A stretch of 64,000 nucleotides of DNA from an uncultured Parabacteroides sp. (GCF_905196875.1 NZ_CAJJWO010000004.1:62001-126000), one strand, 5' to 3'. Counted from the stretch's first letter, positions 26,932 through 36,205 are shown. Notes: generated from the letters alone by a model not told the origin. Translations and numbers: made by a program.

Positions 26932-28110
26932 TTATTTGGTTGTAATGATCAATGTTGCCTTTTCCCCTTTCAACAGAGTGTCGGATAGACCGGTTATTTG
27001 ACCGTCGACAATGACAGTTCCGACTTTTTGAATCCGACTGAATGCTTCATCACTCAGCGCTTCCCATTCAACAAACTGTTGAGTGACAGTTCCGTCATTA
27101 TAATGAACATTCACATAAGATGGTGTATATAGGAGTTCACGAGTGATATGCCCGTCGATATTCCGCAATACGGCTTTTCCTTCGGAAACTTCCATACGGG
27201 CCGGTTCAACGGAGGTTATGCGCAGTTCATTGGCAGGAACGGACTTATAACCATCCGGTATCTTTTTATACATGCGGATATAATCGATATCGAAACTTTT
27301 GGGGTAAGGAATGGACGGATCATAGGTACCGGTCCAGCCATTTTTCGCTTTCCGGTTATCATAAAAAGAGATGATCTGAATAAGTGGATATGTTATAGCT
27401 GCTCTATGCCTCATGACCTGTATGCCATCGACGTAGACAGCGACCCCTTCCGGCGTCCAGTCAAATCCATAGATATGAAATTCTTCTGCCAACTTTTTGT
27501 TGGCAAACCAGGGATGTTCTGTATGATACTGGATCGTAGAGTCTTTCCAGCTATGCACTGTTGCCCATATTTTATTCACATCTGTCCCCAGGATCTCGAA
27601 AATATCGATCTCGCAGCTTTGGTTCGGATCATCCTCAAAGCCGATCAGCCACCAAGCACAATGTACGCCTCCTCCGTTTTGCATCTTTGCACGCATTTCA
27701 TAATAACCATATTGATTGATCTGAGTGGCTTCTGTCTTTATCTCGTGCAGTGCTTTCTTTTTAGAGTCGTAATGGTGAAGCCCTGTGCGGCTGGCACTCA
27801 TAAATCCGGAGATATACATGCTTTTATCGAATTCATTCTTTGAATTTTTATCAATAATGAGTTTGATAACTCCGTCTTTCATCTCATAAGTAGGTGTACA
27901 GATACTCCTGTCTTTGGGCCAGGAGGGCAAATATTCCGGAATCCATTTACTTTTATCAATTTTATTTCCTTCAAATTCATCGTGGAAAATCAGGCGGTAT
28001 CCTTCTTTTTCCAGTGGATTGGCAGGATAATCTTGTGCTTGTATTAACTGCGTAACTCCTTGCAGGAGAAAACATGTACACAAAGTACTGAATAAGTGTT
28101 TATAGTTCAT
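26932..28110 (-). CDS. GH16-family endo-glycosidase
   Basis: The 392-residue protein has a signal peptide ending near LIQAQ (residue 26). The GH16 jelly-roll begins YRLIFHDEFEG and contains the catalytic ExDxxE motif as CEIDIFE (E167, D169, E172). Further family strands are FHIYGFDWTPEGVAVYVDG and FDIDYIRMYKK. A C-terminal Ig-like segment of about 90 residues follows. GH16 enzymes cleave internal beta-1,3 or beta-1,4 bonds in galactans, glucans and mucin-type chains. With GH89 next to it, a GlcNAc-alpha-capped galactose glycan is an attractive target, but this is inference. A terminator separates it from susD. Confidence 0.93.
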   Translation of the reverse strand: MNYKHLFSTLCTCFLLQGVTQLIQAQDYPANPLEKEGYRLIFHDEFEGNKIDKSKWIPEYLPSWPKDRSICTPTYEMKDGVIKLIIDKNSKNEFDKSMYISGFMSASRTGLHHYDSKKKALHEIKTEATQINQYGYYEMRAKMQNGGGVHCAWWLIGFEDDPNQSCEIDIFEILGTDVNKIWATVHSWKDSTIQYHTEHPWFANKKLAEEFHIYGFDWTPEGVAVYVDGIQVMRHRAAITYPLIQIISFYDNRKAKNGWTGTYDPSIPYPKSFDIDYIRMYKKIPDGYKSVPANELRITSVEPARMEVSEGKAVLRNIDGHITRELLYTPSYVNVHYNDGTVTQQFVEWEALSDEAFSRIQKVGTVIVDGQITGLSDTLLKGEKATLIITTK

Positions 28111-28132
28111 GATATTTAGTTGTTAGCTGAGA

Positions 28133-28160
28133 GAAAAAAGGCCGCAATTAAAGCGGCCCT
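28133..28160 (-). terminator. Terminator between PUL2 susD and GH16
   Basis: On the minus strand GGCCGC and GCGGCC pair around TTTAATT and are followed by TTTTTT. It lies between susD and GH16, so it may attenuate the downstream enzymes relative to susCD. Confidence 0.8.
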
Positions 28161-28202
28161 TTCTCACAATGCAAATATATATTTAAATCATTAAAAAACG
28201 AA

Positions 28203-29675
28203 TTAATATCCAGCGTTTTGTATAATAATTCCTTTGCCTTCATTGATTACTGCTTGTGGCAGCGGGAACAATACAAACTCCGGTTTGGTAGTCGTGGATC
28301 CTCTGTCTATCGCGTTCTGGATAAACTTACCGTGGCGGATCAGGTCGGAACGACGTACGCCTTCCCACCAAAGCTCATATCCTCTTTCCTGAAGAACCTT
28401 ATCCAGGAAATCATCTGTGCCTTTCACATCGCCCATGGTATATGCTTCCAGTTTAGCACGTACGCGAACCTGATTCAGTAAATCCAGTGCTTCCTGGCTA
28501 ACTGCATTATTATTACGGACAATCGCTTCCGACAATAATGTCAATACATCGGCATACCGATAAACGATCCAGTCGATCTGGCTACCATCGCCGGTTGACT
28601 CGGGGTCTTCTGCATACTTAACCGGTACGGCTCCCGAATAGGTGTTACCGTGCTTGATAATATCGGATTCTTCATTGAACAATACACCATCGTTCCCAAT
28701 ATATTCACCCACCAGTACGGAAAGGCGGTCGTCTTTTTTATTGAATGTACGATAGAACGGCCAGGGAACTTTGAAACCGTCCCAGCGTTGGATAGAGTTA
28801 TTTTTGCAAGGATAGTTACCCGGCAGACAGTGATCGTGCCATAATTCTAACTGAGTTCCTCTTTCTTCCGTACAGGCAAAAATGATTTCTTTGTTCTGTT
28901 CATTTTCCAGTGTGAAGATAGACTGGTACGTATCCATCAAACCATATCCATAATCAGCTTTCATCAGTTCACGACCACATTCAACCGCTTTTGCCCAGTT
29001 CTTTTCATGCATATAGAATTTCATCAGAACGGTATATGCCAAACCTTTGTCGAAACGTCCGAAAGAAGAGGCACGGGTAGGAAGACCTTCCAATGCAGCT
29101 TTCAATTCTGTTTCGATAAACGTAGTCATTTCTTCCTGGGTAGCACGCGGTATGATCTCTTCTGCCAGCGGATTATTCAGCTGATCTAATGTAGGAATGG
29201 GGATAGGACCATAAAAATCATATAATAAGAAGGCTAGCCAACCACGCCCCATGTGTATCTCTGCATTCATGCGTGCTTTAACGTCATCAGCCATTTCCAC
29301 ACCGGAAATACGTTCCAGGGTTAATGTCATAGTCCCCAGGTATTTTGCATAGTTGGTGTAGTTGATCGTTGAATATTGATGATTGGGCGTCCAGTTATGG
29401 TTGGTCAACGGGATCCATGCATCATTGACCCAGCAGCAAACGGCTATATCCGTCGACATATCACCGATGATCTGTACACCAGTAGCAACGTTAAATATAC
29501 CACTATAATTATCACAACGGAAAGGAGCATAAACTCCACCTGTAACCAATGCTTCCGCATCCTTCTCTGTTTTCGGGAAAAATCCGGGGTTGATAGCATC
29601 ATATCTTTCCGGTTCCAGGTCGGTACATGAACTTAATGCGCAGCAGCACATTAATGTATATAATAATTTCTTCAT
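28203..29675 (-). CDS. SusD-like surface glycan-binding lipoprotein (PUL2)
   Basis: The 490-residue protein has a lipobox near residue 17 (CCALSSCTDLEPERYD). It carries SusD/RagB landmarks: MNAEIHMGRGWLAFLLYDFYG at about 140-160, GRFDKGLAYTVLMKFYMHEKNW at about 205-225, RYADVLTLLSEAIVRNNNA, and GYELWWEGVRRSDLIRHG near the end. It would pair with the SusC encoded 31 bases upstream to capture the PUL2 glycan at the cell surface. A terminator follows it before GH16. Confidence 0.95.
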   Translation of the reverse strand: MKKLLYTLMCCCALSSCTDLEPERYDAINPGFFPKTEKDAEALVTGGVYAPFRCDNYSGIFNVATGVQIIGDMSTDIAVCCWVNDAWIPLTNHNWTPNHQYSTINYTNYAKYLGTMTLTLERISGVEMADDVKARMNAEIHMGRGWLAFLLYDFYGPIPIPTLDQLNNPLAEEIIPRATQEEMTTFIETELKAALEGLPTRASSFGRFDKGLAYTVLMKFYMHEKNWAKAVECGRELMKADYGYGLMDTYQSIFTLENEQNKEIIFACTEERGTQLELWHDHCLPGNYPCKNNSIQRWDGFKVPWPFYRTFNKKDDRLSVLVGEYIGNDGVLFNEESDIIKHGNTYSGAVPVKYAEDPESTGDGSQIDWIVYRYADVLTLLSEAIVRNNNAVSQEALDLLNQVRVRAKLEAYTMGDVKGTDDFLDKVLQERGYELWWEGVRRSDLIRHGKFIQNAIDRGSTTTKPEFVLFPLPQAVINEGKGIIIQNAGY

Positions 29676-29706
29676 GATCTAATATCTTCTTTTGTCGATT
29701 AATAAA

Positions 29707-32700
29707 TTAGAATGTAATATCCAAACCAAAGCTATAAGTACGTACATTCGGATAAGCCCATTGCAGGCTGGAAGGAGTACTTTCCGAGCTTGAAATATCT
29801 GTTTCCGGGTCAAGACCTGTGTATGGAGTGATGACGAACGGGTTGTTCACATCGAAATATACGCGTACATTGGACAAGATATGCTTGCTGGTCTTGATCG
29901 GTATATTATAACCTAATGTGATGTTACGGCAGCGGATAAACCAGGTCTTTTCGTAATAATAGTCGCCTGTACCGTATGCACTTTCCGTTTGGAAATAACC
30001 GGGCAGCGTTCCGTTAGGGTTCGTTGAGCTCCATATATCGCTTACGGAAACCGGCTGATTGTAACCACGGCGCAAGTCGTTGACGTTATTACTGATCCAG
30101 GTTTTCTTATAACTACCGGCAGATAGTTTATTAAACTGGCCGTAGAAATATACATTCAGGTCGAAATTCTTGTAACGGAATGTGTTGTTGAAACCGAACA
30201 GATAACCAGGGTCGGCAGAGCCATAGATTACTTTGTCGGCATCATCCAGTTTACCGTCAGGTTTACCGGTTTTCATCGGAATACCGTGTTCATCGACCTT
30301 GATGGAACCATCCTCATTATAAACATATCCGTTGATATCTTTGATTTTTACCTGTCCGGGAAGTGCACCGGGCATATGATCTATTGTTTCACCCGGTTGT
30401 ACCAAACCATCTGACAAATAGCCGGCATAAGAGCGGATGTAACCGTTATATTCGCTGTATGCACTGGGTTTCCAGTTCGGATCGCGTTCTTTCCACTTAT
30501 CGCGGTAGAGGGAGAATGTCAGGTCGGAAGTCCATTCGAAATCTTTATTGCGGATATTAGTCGTATTCAATGTAAATTCAAAACCTTGGCTCTGTGTTTT
30601 TCCAACATTCGCAATGATTTTGTTAACTTCATTGTAAGAAAGCAAGGTACGTTCGTTCAACAGGTCTGATATTACTTTATGGAAGTATTCTGCTGTTACA
30701 TTGATACGTCCGTTCAGGAAACCCAGATCCAGACCGAGGTTCCATTCGCGTGTGGTCTCCCAGGTAAGTTCGTTGTTTCCCATCTGGTCCAGATAAACGC
30801 CGTTGATAGCACTACCGCCAAAAAAATTGTTATTACCAACTTTATAATAGCTGTATGCTTTATCCCCTACATTTGCATTACCAGTTTCACCATAGCTCAA
30901 ACGTAATTTACCGTTTGACAGTACTTTTGTCAGTGGCTGTAAAAATTCTTCTTCAGTGAATCTCCATCCGGCCGCAACAGAAGGGAAATATCCCCAACGG
31001 TTTCCTTCGGCAAAGTTGGAAGAACCGTCGGCACGCAGTGTTGCAGTCAATAAATAACGGTCTTTAAAAGAATAATTCACACGTCCGAAGAAGGAGGCCA
31101 TACGTGACTTGGTTGCACTTGATCCGACAGTCGGACGTTTTGCATTACCGGCTCCCAGGTTGTTATATAAGAAACCGTCCGTAATGAAGTCATTGCTTTT
31201 TCCTGACAGGAATTCATAATCGAACAATTGATAGGAATGGCCGACCAATGCATTCAGGTTATGATCACCGAACTGTTTGGTATAATTGGCTGTCAATTCC
31301 ATCAGATAGTCGGAGTTATCGGCCTGCGCAATATATCCTGCTCCGTTTTCTCTGGCTCCATACAACGTTGTTGTAGGCATGTATTGTTTACGTTTCTGAT
31401 AGTTGCGGTCGATACCGAAGTTTGCTTTCAACAACAAGTCCTGAATCGGACGAACTTCAAAGAATACAGTACCCAGTAAACGTTCTTTGGTCGTCTTATC
31501 CGTGATATCCAACAGAGATACGGGGTTCGGAAGGAATGAAGCGTCCTGGTTCATTGTATATTCGCCGTTCTCATCGCGTACCGGTAGCGTCGGGTTGAAC
31601 TGGGCTGCAGAAACCAAAATACCTGCATTTTCATTCTGTCCGTTACCCAGAGGAATGTTGTCATACTGGTTGCGTGAAACATTCAGGTTTACCCCCATCT
31701 TTACATATTTACTGAGCTTCTGATCCAGGTTCACACGTGCAGAATAACGTTCCATGGCATTATTTTTAATAACACCGTCCTGTTTGAAGTAGTTTCCTGA
31801 AACCAGATATTTCGTATTGTCATTACCTCCTGTTATCGAGAGGTTATGAGAAGTCTGGAAGCCTAAACGGGAGATTTCATCAAACCAGTTCGTATTATGT
31901 GCGGGATTGGCTATCTGTTCTGCTGTGTAGTCGGGAACGAAAGGCGAAGTTACATCTGATTCCGATTTGCCTCCGTAGATACCGACACCATTCGTACGCA
32001 GCCACAATTCTTTTCTGTAGTCATTAGTGGCCTGCATGAAGCCCGATGCATCCAACATCTCATAAGACTTGGAAATATCCTGAACAGAAACAGATCCTGA
32101 ATATTGAACTTTGGCAGCTCCGCTCTTTCCACGTTTTGTAGTAACGATGATCACACCGTTACCTGCACGTGCACCGTAAATAGCAGTAGAACTTGCATCT
32201 TTCAGCACTTCGATCGATTCAATATCATTCGGGTTGATTGAAGATAAGATGTTATCTTTATTACCGTCCTTGTATTGGTTACCGCTATCCAGTGATCCCG
32301 GGTCGCTTACAGGAAAGCCGTCAATAATGATCAGCGGATCATTTCCTGCCTTATCTGATGAAGCAGCTCCACGAATACGGAATGTAGACTGGCCGCCTGG
32401 CTGTGCACTGATCGTACTAACCTGTAAACCTGCTGCTTTTCCTGCCAGTGCATGACTGATCGTTGAAACTGTTCCGACAGGAGCATCATCCATTTTTACG
32501 GAAGCGACAGCACCTGTCAGGTCTTTTTTCTTCATAGTACCATAACCTACTACTACGACCTCTTCCAATGCCTGTGTATCCTCTCTCAGCTGAACGTTCA
32601 CTACACTCTGGTTCTTAACTGCTATATCCTGCTGGATATATCCGATAAAAGAAACCTGCAAAATGGCGTTGGCTGAGACTTCTATTGAGTATTTACCATC

Positions 32701-33183
32701 TATATCGGTAGTTGTCCCATTTGAAGTACCCTTTTCAATAACGTTCGCCCCGGCAACAGCTCCCATAGCGTCGCTTACAACGCCGGTTACTTTACGGGTT
32801 TGTTGTGTAGTTCCGGCAGATACGGGAGAATTTTCGGATGTCAATACAATATGACGGTCTTTGATCGTATACTTCAGGCCTGTCTTATTGGTGATCGCTT
32901 TCAGTAAATCTTCGATATCTACATTTTTTTTGTTAATAGAGATCTTCTCATTTTTATTGATCTCTTCCAGATTATAGAAAAACAGGAATTCAGACTGTTT
33001 TTCTATTTGTTTCAGTACATTCTCTAATGTTTCTTCTTTAGCAGAAACACTTAGCTTGGCTGTTTGCGCATAAGTTGCGGCGACCATTTGCGACAGGCAA
33101 ACGGTTAACATTAACACGGTTAATTTCATGATTTTTATAGTTCTTTTCAGATTTACGGAAACAACTATACGTTGATTATTCAT
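29707..33183 (-). CDS. SusC-like TonB-dependent receptor (PUL2)
   Basis: Starting at the ATG at 33183 (MNNQRIVVSVNLKR, matching the PUL1 SusC start), the protein has 1158 residues. A longer frame reaches 33243 but would run through the leader hairpin. A signal segment lies at about 20-40, an STN domain at about 45-115, a carboxypeptidase-like domain at about 130-215 (VTGVVSDAMGAVAGANV), the plug begins at LEEVVVVGYG, and the barrel ends GLDITF. The first codons are highly similar to PUL1 susC and then the two diverge, so they probably import different ligands. A consensus antisense -7 element overlaps the start codon. Confidence 0.95.
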   Translation of the reverse strand: MNNQRIVVSVNLKRTIKIMKLTVLMLTVCLSQMVAATYAQTAKLSVSAKEETLENVLKQIEKQSEFLFFYNLEEINKNEKISINKKNVDIEDLLKAITNKTGLKYTIKDRHIVLTSENSPVSAGTTQQTRKVTGVVSDAMGAVAGANVIEKGTSNGTTTDIDGKYSIEVSANAILQVSFIGYIQQDIAVKNQSVVNVQLREDTQALEEVVVVGYGTMKKKDLTGAVASVKMDDAPVGTVSTISHALAGKAAGLQVSTISAQPGGQSTFRIRGAASSDKAGNDPLIIIDGFPVSDPGSLDSGNQYKDGNKDNILSSINPNDIESIEVLKDASSTAIYGARAGNGVIIVTTKRGKSGAAKVQYSGSVSVQDISKSYEMLDASGFMQATNDYRKELWLRTNGVGIYGGKSESDVTSPFVPDYTAEQIANPAHNTNWFDEISRLGFQTSHNLSITGGNDNTKYLVSGNYFKQDGVIKNNAMERYSARVNLDQKLSKYVKMGVNLNVSRNQYDNIPLGNGQNENAGILVSAAQFNPTLPVRDENGEYTMNQDASFLPNPVSLLDITDKTTKERLLGTVFFEVRPIQDLLLKANFGIDRNYQKRKQYMPTTTLYGARENGAGYIAQADNSDYLMELTANYTKQFGDHNLNALVGHSYQLFDYEFLSGKSNDFITDGFLYNNLGAGNAKRPTVGSSATKSRMASFFGRVNYSFKDRYLLTATLRADGSSNFAEGNRWGYFPSVAAGWRFTEEEFLQPLTKVLSNGKLRLSYGETGNANVGDKAYSYYKVGNNNFFGGSAINGVYLDQMGNNELTWETTREWNLGLDLGFLNGRINVTAEYFHKVISDLLNERTLLSYNEVNKIIANVGKTQSQGFEFTLNTTNIRNKDFEWTSDLTFSLYRDKWKERDPNWKPSAYSEYNGYIRSYAGYLSDGLVQPGETIDHMPGALPGQVKIKDINGYVYNEDGSIKVDEHGIPMKTGKPDGKLDDADKVIYGSADPGYLFGFNNTFRYKNFDLNVYFYGQFNKLSAGSYKKTWISNNVNDLRRGYNQPVSVSDIWSSTNPNGTLPGYFQTESAYGTGDYYYEKTWFIRCRNITLGYNIPIKTSKHILSNVRVYFDVNNPFVITPYTGLDPETDISSSESTPSSLQWAYPNVRTYSFGLDITF

Positions 33184-33190
33184 ACTTTTG
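33183..33190 (+). promoter_or_regulatory. Antisense promoter -7 element at PUL2 susC start
   Basis: TACTTTTG on the plus strand is a perfect TAnnTTTG and overlaps the susC start codon in antisense. It is positioned to drive an RNA starting near 33197. No clear -33 TTTG was found. At the matching place in PUL1 the element is TACTCTGA. Confidence 0.5.
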
Positions 33191-33196
33191 AATGTT

Positions 33197-33287
33197 TTAA
33201 GATTAAACATTATTCCACGGCAATGGAAGTTTAATTGAATCACACACTTTAGAAGAGAGAATCCGGCAAGATTTTCTCTTCTTTTTT
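33197..33287 (+). ncRNA. Predicted cis-antisense RNA in PUL2 susC leader
   Basis: About 91 nt, opposite to the fecR-susC leader. It would contain hairpin A (33202-33235: ATTAAAC/GTTTAAT and TTCCA/TGGAA around CGGCAA). It would end in a terminator hairpin whose 12-nt arms (33252-33263, 33270-33281; one mismatch) enclose CGGCAA and are followed by TTTTTT at 33282-33287. On the sense strand both loops read TTGCCG. The layout fits the cis-encoded antisense RNAs known in Bacteroides PULs (DonS type), which repress their susC transcript. The 5' end is inferred from the -7 element. No expression data were available. Confidence 0.55.
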
Positions 33288-33341
33288 GATTTTACCTTTT
33301 TACTCACTCATACTATCCTCATTTTAAAGATTAACAACTGC

Positions 33342-34331
33342 TTATATTTCTGAAATCGTTACATGGCGTTCATCTATCTTGTATCTGATCGGTATAGAAA
33401 GGTGGATGATTTCCATAATGTCTTTTATACTTTGTCCGCGATAGAATGTTCCGGTGAAAGTGCGTCTGTTTAACCTTTCGGAGTTGACAGTAAACTGTAC
33501 TCCATAGACATGACTTAACCGGTAAAGAATAGCTTTCAGGCTCTGCTCCGGGAAGTAATAATATCCGGTAGTCCAGGAAATATATTGTTTTGCATCTACA
33601 TCGAAAATACTACTGATATGGGTATTCCGGTTATACACCAGCTGCTGGTTGGGTTTAAGTATAGCACGTTGCGACCTGTTTTCTGTCGTCAACCGGACTG
33701 ATCCTTCCAATAAGGTGGTCGTGAGCAGAGAGTCGGAAGGGTAAGCTGTCACATTGAACTTAGTTCCTAGAGCTTCGATATCCTGTTCCTTCGTCTTTAC
33801 GATGAAAGGCTTATCTTTATCTTTAGCAACCTCGAAAAAGGCTTCTCCTTCCAGATAAACGGTTCTCTGTTTATTTCCATAGTCATTTTCATACCGGAAT
33901 ATGGTTTTCGAACCTAAACAGACTTGAGTACCGTCCGGCAGTTCGACTACATCTGCATCCAGGCCGTCCCCTCCGATATAGCGGGTGGCTATTTTAGTTT
34001 CATGTTCATTGGAGAGAAAGAAAGCAGAGGTAAGACAGACTGCGACCAGTGACACTGCTGCATAATTACCAAATTGATGCCATTTGCTTTTTATCTGGCG
34101 TTGTATTCCCTTCTTTTGTAAAAGACGATCCCAGCTTTTTCGGATATCCTCTGTCAGACTGTCAGAATTACAGCAGGCATCATAAATCGCCTTGGTTTCA
34201 AAGAATAACTTTTTATTATCAGTATTCTCATTCACCCAGGTATAGAAATCATCCATACCCTGCGAGTCTAATCCTCCTTGCAGATATTTTATGATTAAAT
34301 CTGAATGTTCGTTTTTTATATATTCTTTCAT
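33342..34331 (-). CDS. FecR-family anti-sigma factor (PUL2)
   Basis: From the ATG at 34331 (MKEYIKNEHSDLIIKYLQGG, aligning with the PUL1 FecR start) the protein has 329 residues. A further 18 in-frame codons upstream are not conserved and were excluded. The layout is an N-terminal cytoplasmic part, a membrane segment (FGNYAAVSLVAVCLTSAFFL), a FecR domain (DVVELPDGTQVCLGSKT, YLEGEAFFEVAK) and a C-terminal DUF4974-type domain (TFTGTFYRGQSIKDIMEI). It is a close paralogue of the PUL1 FecR. It is divergent from the sigma gene at 34529, which is the likely partner, although that gene has another fecR downstream. Confidence 0.92.
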   Translation of the reverse strand: MKEYIKNEHSDLIIKYLQGGLDSQGMDDFYTWVNENTDNKKLFFETKAIYDACCNSDSLTEDIRKSWDRLLQKKGIQRQIKSKWHQFGNYAAVSLVAVCLTSAFFLSNEHETKIATRYIGGDGLDADVVELPDGTQVCLGSKTIFRYENDYGNKQRTVYLEGEAFFEVAKDKDKPFIVKTKEQDIEALGTKFNVTAYPSDSLLTTTLLEGSVRLTTENRSQRAILKPNQQLVYNRNTHISSIFDVDAKQYISWTTGYYYFPEQSLKAILYRLSHVYGVQFTVNSERLNRRTFTGTFYRGQSIKDIMEIIHLSIPIRYKIDERHVTISEI

Positions 34332-34344
34332 CTGACAGATTAAA

Positions 34345-34365
34345 TGACTTAGTCCTTTATGAACT
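34345..34365 (-). promoter_or_regulatory. Conserved 21-bp element upstream of PUL2 fecR
   Basis: Identical, on the minus strand, to 9475-9495 upstream of PUL1 fecR. It ends 13 bases before the chosen ATG and contains the hyphenated palindrome GACTAAGTC. Confidence 0.5.
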
Positions 34366-34495
34366 ATGTCAATAAAATGGGGCACGTTGTAGATTGTGCC
34401 TGAAACAGGAAAAGAGACACATCATTTATAGATCAATATATCTCTGAGTCTTATTTCTGTATCGTTAAAAGGAATCTATCATTCAAATAAATTTT

Positions 34496-34503
34496 TATCT
34501 TTG
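34496..34503 (+). promoter_or_regulatory. Promoter -7 element for PUL3 sigma factor
   Basis: TATCTTTG matches TAnnTTTG, 25 bases before the sigma factor ATG at 34529. No clear -33 TTTG is present. Confidence 0.55.
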
Positions 34504-34528
34504 CCCGAATTAATAGAGAGAAAGAGAT

Positions 34529-35125
34529 ATGGAAAAGCACACACTGAAGGATATCGATGCTACAGTATTAAAGCGTCTGAAGGAAGGAGATGAAGCTGCT
34601 TTCGAATCCATTTACTGGAAATACAATTCCCATGTCTTTAATTTTATAAACTCACTATTGTACGACAGGATTTTATCCGAAGATATTACCCAGAGTGTTT
34701 TTATGAAGATATGGGAGAGACGTGAATCGATAGATCCGGATAAAGGGTTTGATGCTTATCTGTTTACTATTGCCCGTAATATGGTTTATAAGGAAACGGA
34801 AAACCGTCTGTTGTCGGAGTCTGCTTTTTATGCATTGTCCCAGCAGCAAACTAATGAAGACTTCCTGATGGAAGAGAAAATCGATGCAGATTCACTCCGT
34901 CTCTATATCGATAACCTAATCGAACAATTACCTCTGTCCAGAAAAGAAATATTTAAGTTAAGCCGTAGAGAACATCTGTCGAATAAAGAAATCGCTACTC
35001 GTCTGTCGATTTCTGAAAAAACGGTGGAGACTCAACTCTATCGTTCATTACGTTTCCTGAAAGAAAAATTATCCAATGATCATTTGTTAGCTATATTACT
35101 GGTCATATTAGCTAATGAATGTTAA
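34529..35125 (+). CDS. ECF RNA polymerase sigma factor (PUL3)
   Basis: The 198-residue protein has region 2 at about 20-90 (DEAAFESIYWKYNSHVFNFI, ILSEDITQSVFMKIWERRE, YLFTIARNMVYKE) and region 4 at about 130-185 (LPLSRKEIFKLSRREHLSNKEI, LSISEKTVETQLYRSLRFLK). It ends in a hydrophobic tail (LLAILLVILANEC). It is followed after 63 bases by a fecR in the same direction and faces a second fecR on the other strand, so it may serve PUL3, PUL2 or both. Confidence 0.95.
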   Translation: MEKHTLKDIDATVLKRLKEGDEAAFESIYWKYNSHVFNFINSLLYDRILSEDITQSVFMKIWERRESIDPDKGFDAYLFTIARNMVYKETENRLLSESAFYALSQQQTNEDFLMEEKIDADSLRLYIDNLIEQLPLSRKEIFKLSRREHLSNKEIATRLSISEKTVETQLYRSLRFLKEKLSNDHLLAILLVILANEC

Positions 35126-35188
35126 ATGTATTTTTTTTTACTCCCCTTGTAAGGGATTGCTCTTCTTTTCGGATATACAACTTAAACG

Positions 35189-36205
35189 ATGACAAAAAAC
35201 AATATAAATATAGAGTTACTCGATCGCTTTATGCGTGGCGAAACATCTCCGGAAGAAGAGCAGTTGCTTCTGGAATGGTTCCGTAATTCTGCGTCGAGGG
35301 ATGAAATTCTGAACTTTTATCAACAGCGGTGGATTGAAACCTCTGATGAGGAGTTGCCTGCGGAGGTTCAGGGACGGATGTTCCTGCGTATTAAGGAAAG
35401 AATGCATGAAATAGAGGAATCACAAAAAGGACGGGAAACAAGGAGTATTAAATCCAAATCGTCTTTTACTCGTTTCTTGCCTTATGCAGCTACTATATTA
35501 TTATGTATAGGAATTTTCTCTTCTTATTTATATACTCTGAGTAAATCGCGGGTCGCCACTGAATATATCGTATCGGCAGAAAAGGGACAGAGGGCAAGTA
35601 TTGTACTACCGGATGGAACCAAGGTCTGGCTGAATTCGCATACCGAGCTCCGTTACAAAAGCGATTACGGTGTAAAAGAACGTAATGTCTCTTTAAACGG
35701 GGAGGCTTATTTTGAGGTGTCGAAAGATAAGGAACATCGTTTTGTAGTAAAAGCTGGTGAGATGGAGGTGGAGGCTTTGGGTACATCATTTAATGTGAAG
35801 GCATATAATGAAGATCCCGATTTTGTCGCTACCCTGTTTGAAGGAAGTATAAAGGCCGGAACGGGAGAAGACAATTCGGTTATCCTGACCCCAGACCAGC
35901 ATGTCAGCCTGAATCGGCAAAGCAGGAGCCTGACTGTCGGTACGTCGGAGAATGTATCGTATGCCCGCATGTGGCGCAATAATGAACTGGCTTTTGAAAG
36001 AGAGAAACTGGATGACATTGCCATCTTGCTGAATCGAATGTACAATGTACAGCTCGAGTTTAAATCAGATAAGATAAGGAACTATCGTTTTTCGGGTGTT
36101 ATCAAGAATAATAGCTTAGATAATGTAATAGAGATAATAAGCCTTACAGCTCCCATTATTTATGAGTCGCATGGAGACACGATCATATTGGATGCGAAGC
36201 CGTAG
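35189..36205 (+). CDS. FecR-family anti-sigma factor (PUL3)
   Basis: The 338-residue protein has a cytoplasmic N-terminal part (FMRGETSPEEEQLLLEWF) and a membrane segment at about 92-112 (FLPYAATILLCIGIFSSYLY). The periplasmic FecR domain (ASIVLPDGTKVWLNSHTELRY, VSLNGEAYFEVSKDK) is followed by a C-terminal DUF4974-type domain (IAILLNRMYNVQLEFKSD, YRFSGVIKNNSLDNVIEII). It should hold the sigma factor encoded just upstream until SusC signals ligand uptake. It is less similar to the PUL1 and PUL2 FecRs than those are to each other. Confidence 0.95.
   Translation: MTKNNINIELLDRFMRGETSPEEEQLLLEWFRNSASRDEILNFYQQRWIETSDEELPAEVQGRMFLRIKERMHEIEESQKGRETRSIKSKSSFTRFLPYAATILLCIGIFSSYLYTLSKSRVATEYIVSAEKGQRASIVLPDGTKVWLNSHTELRYKSDYGVKERNVSLNGEAYFEVSKDKEHRFVVKAGEMEVEALGTSFNVKAYNEDPDFVATLFEGSIKAGTGEDNSVILTPDQHVSLNRQSRSLTVGTSENVSYARMWRNNELAFEREKLDDIAILLNRMYNVQLEFKSDKIRNYRFSGVIKNNSLDNVIEIISLTAPIIYESHGDTIILDAKP

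Noticed and set aside
33184..33243. N-terminal extension of PUL2 SusC from 33243
   Set aside because: It is translated from the conserved leader hairpin; the PUL1 SusC starts at the equivalent of 33183.
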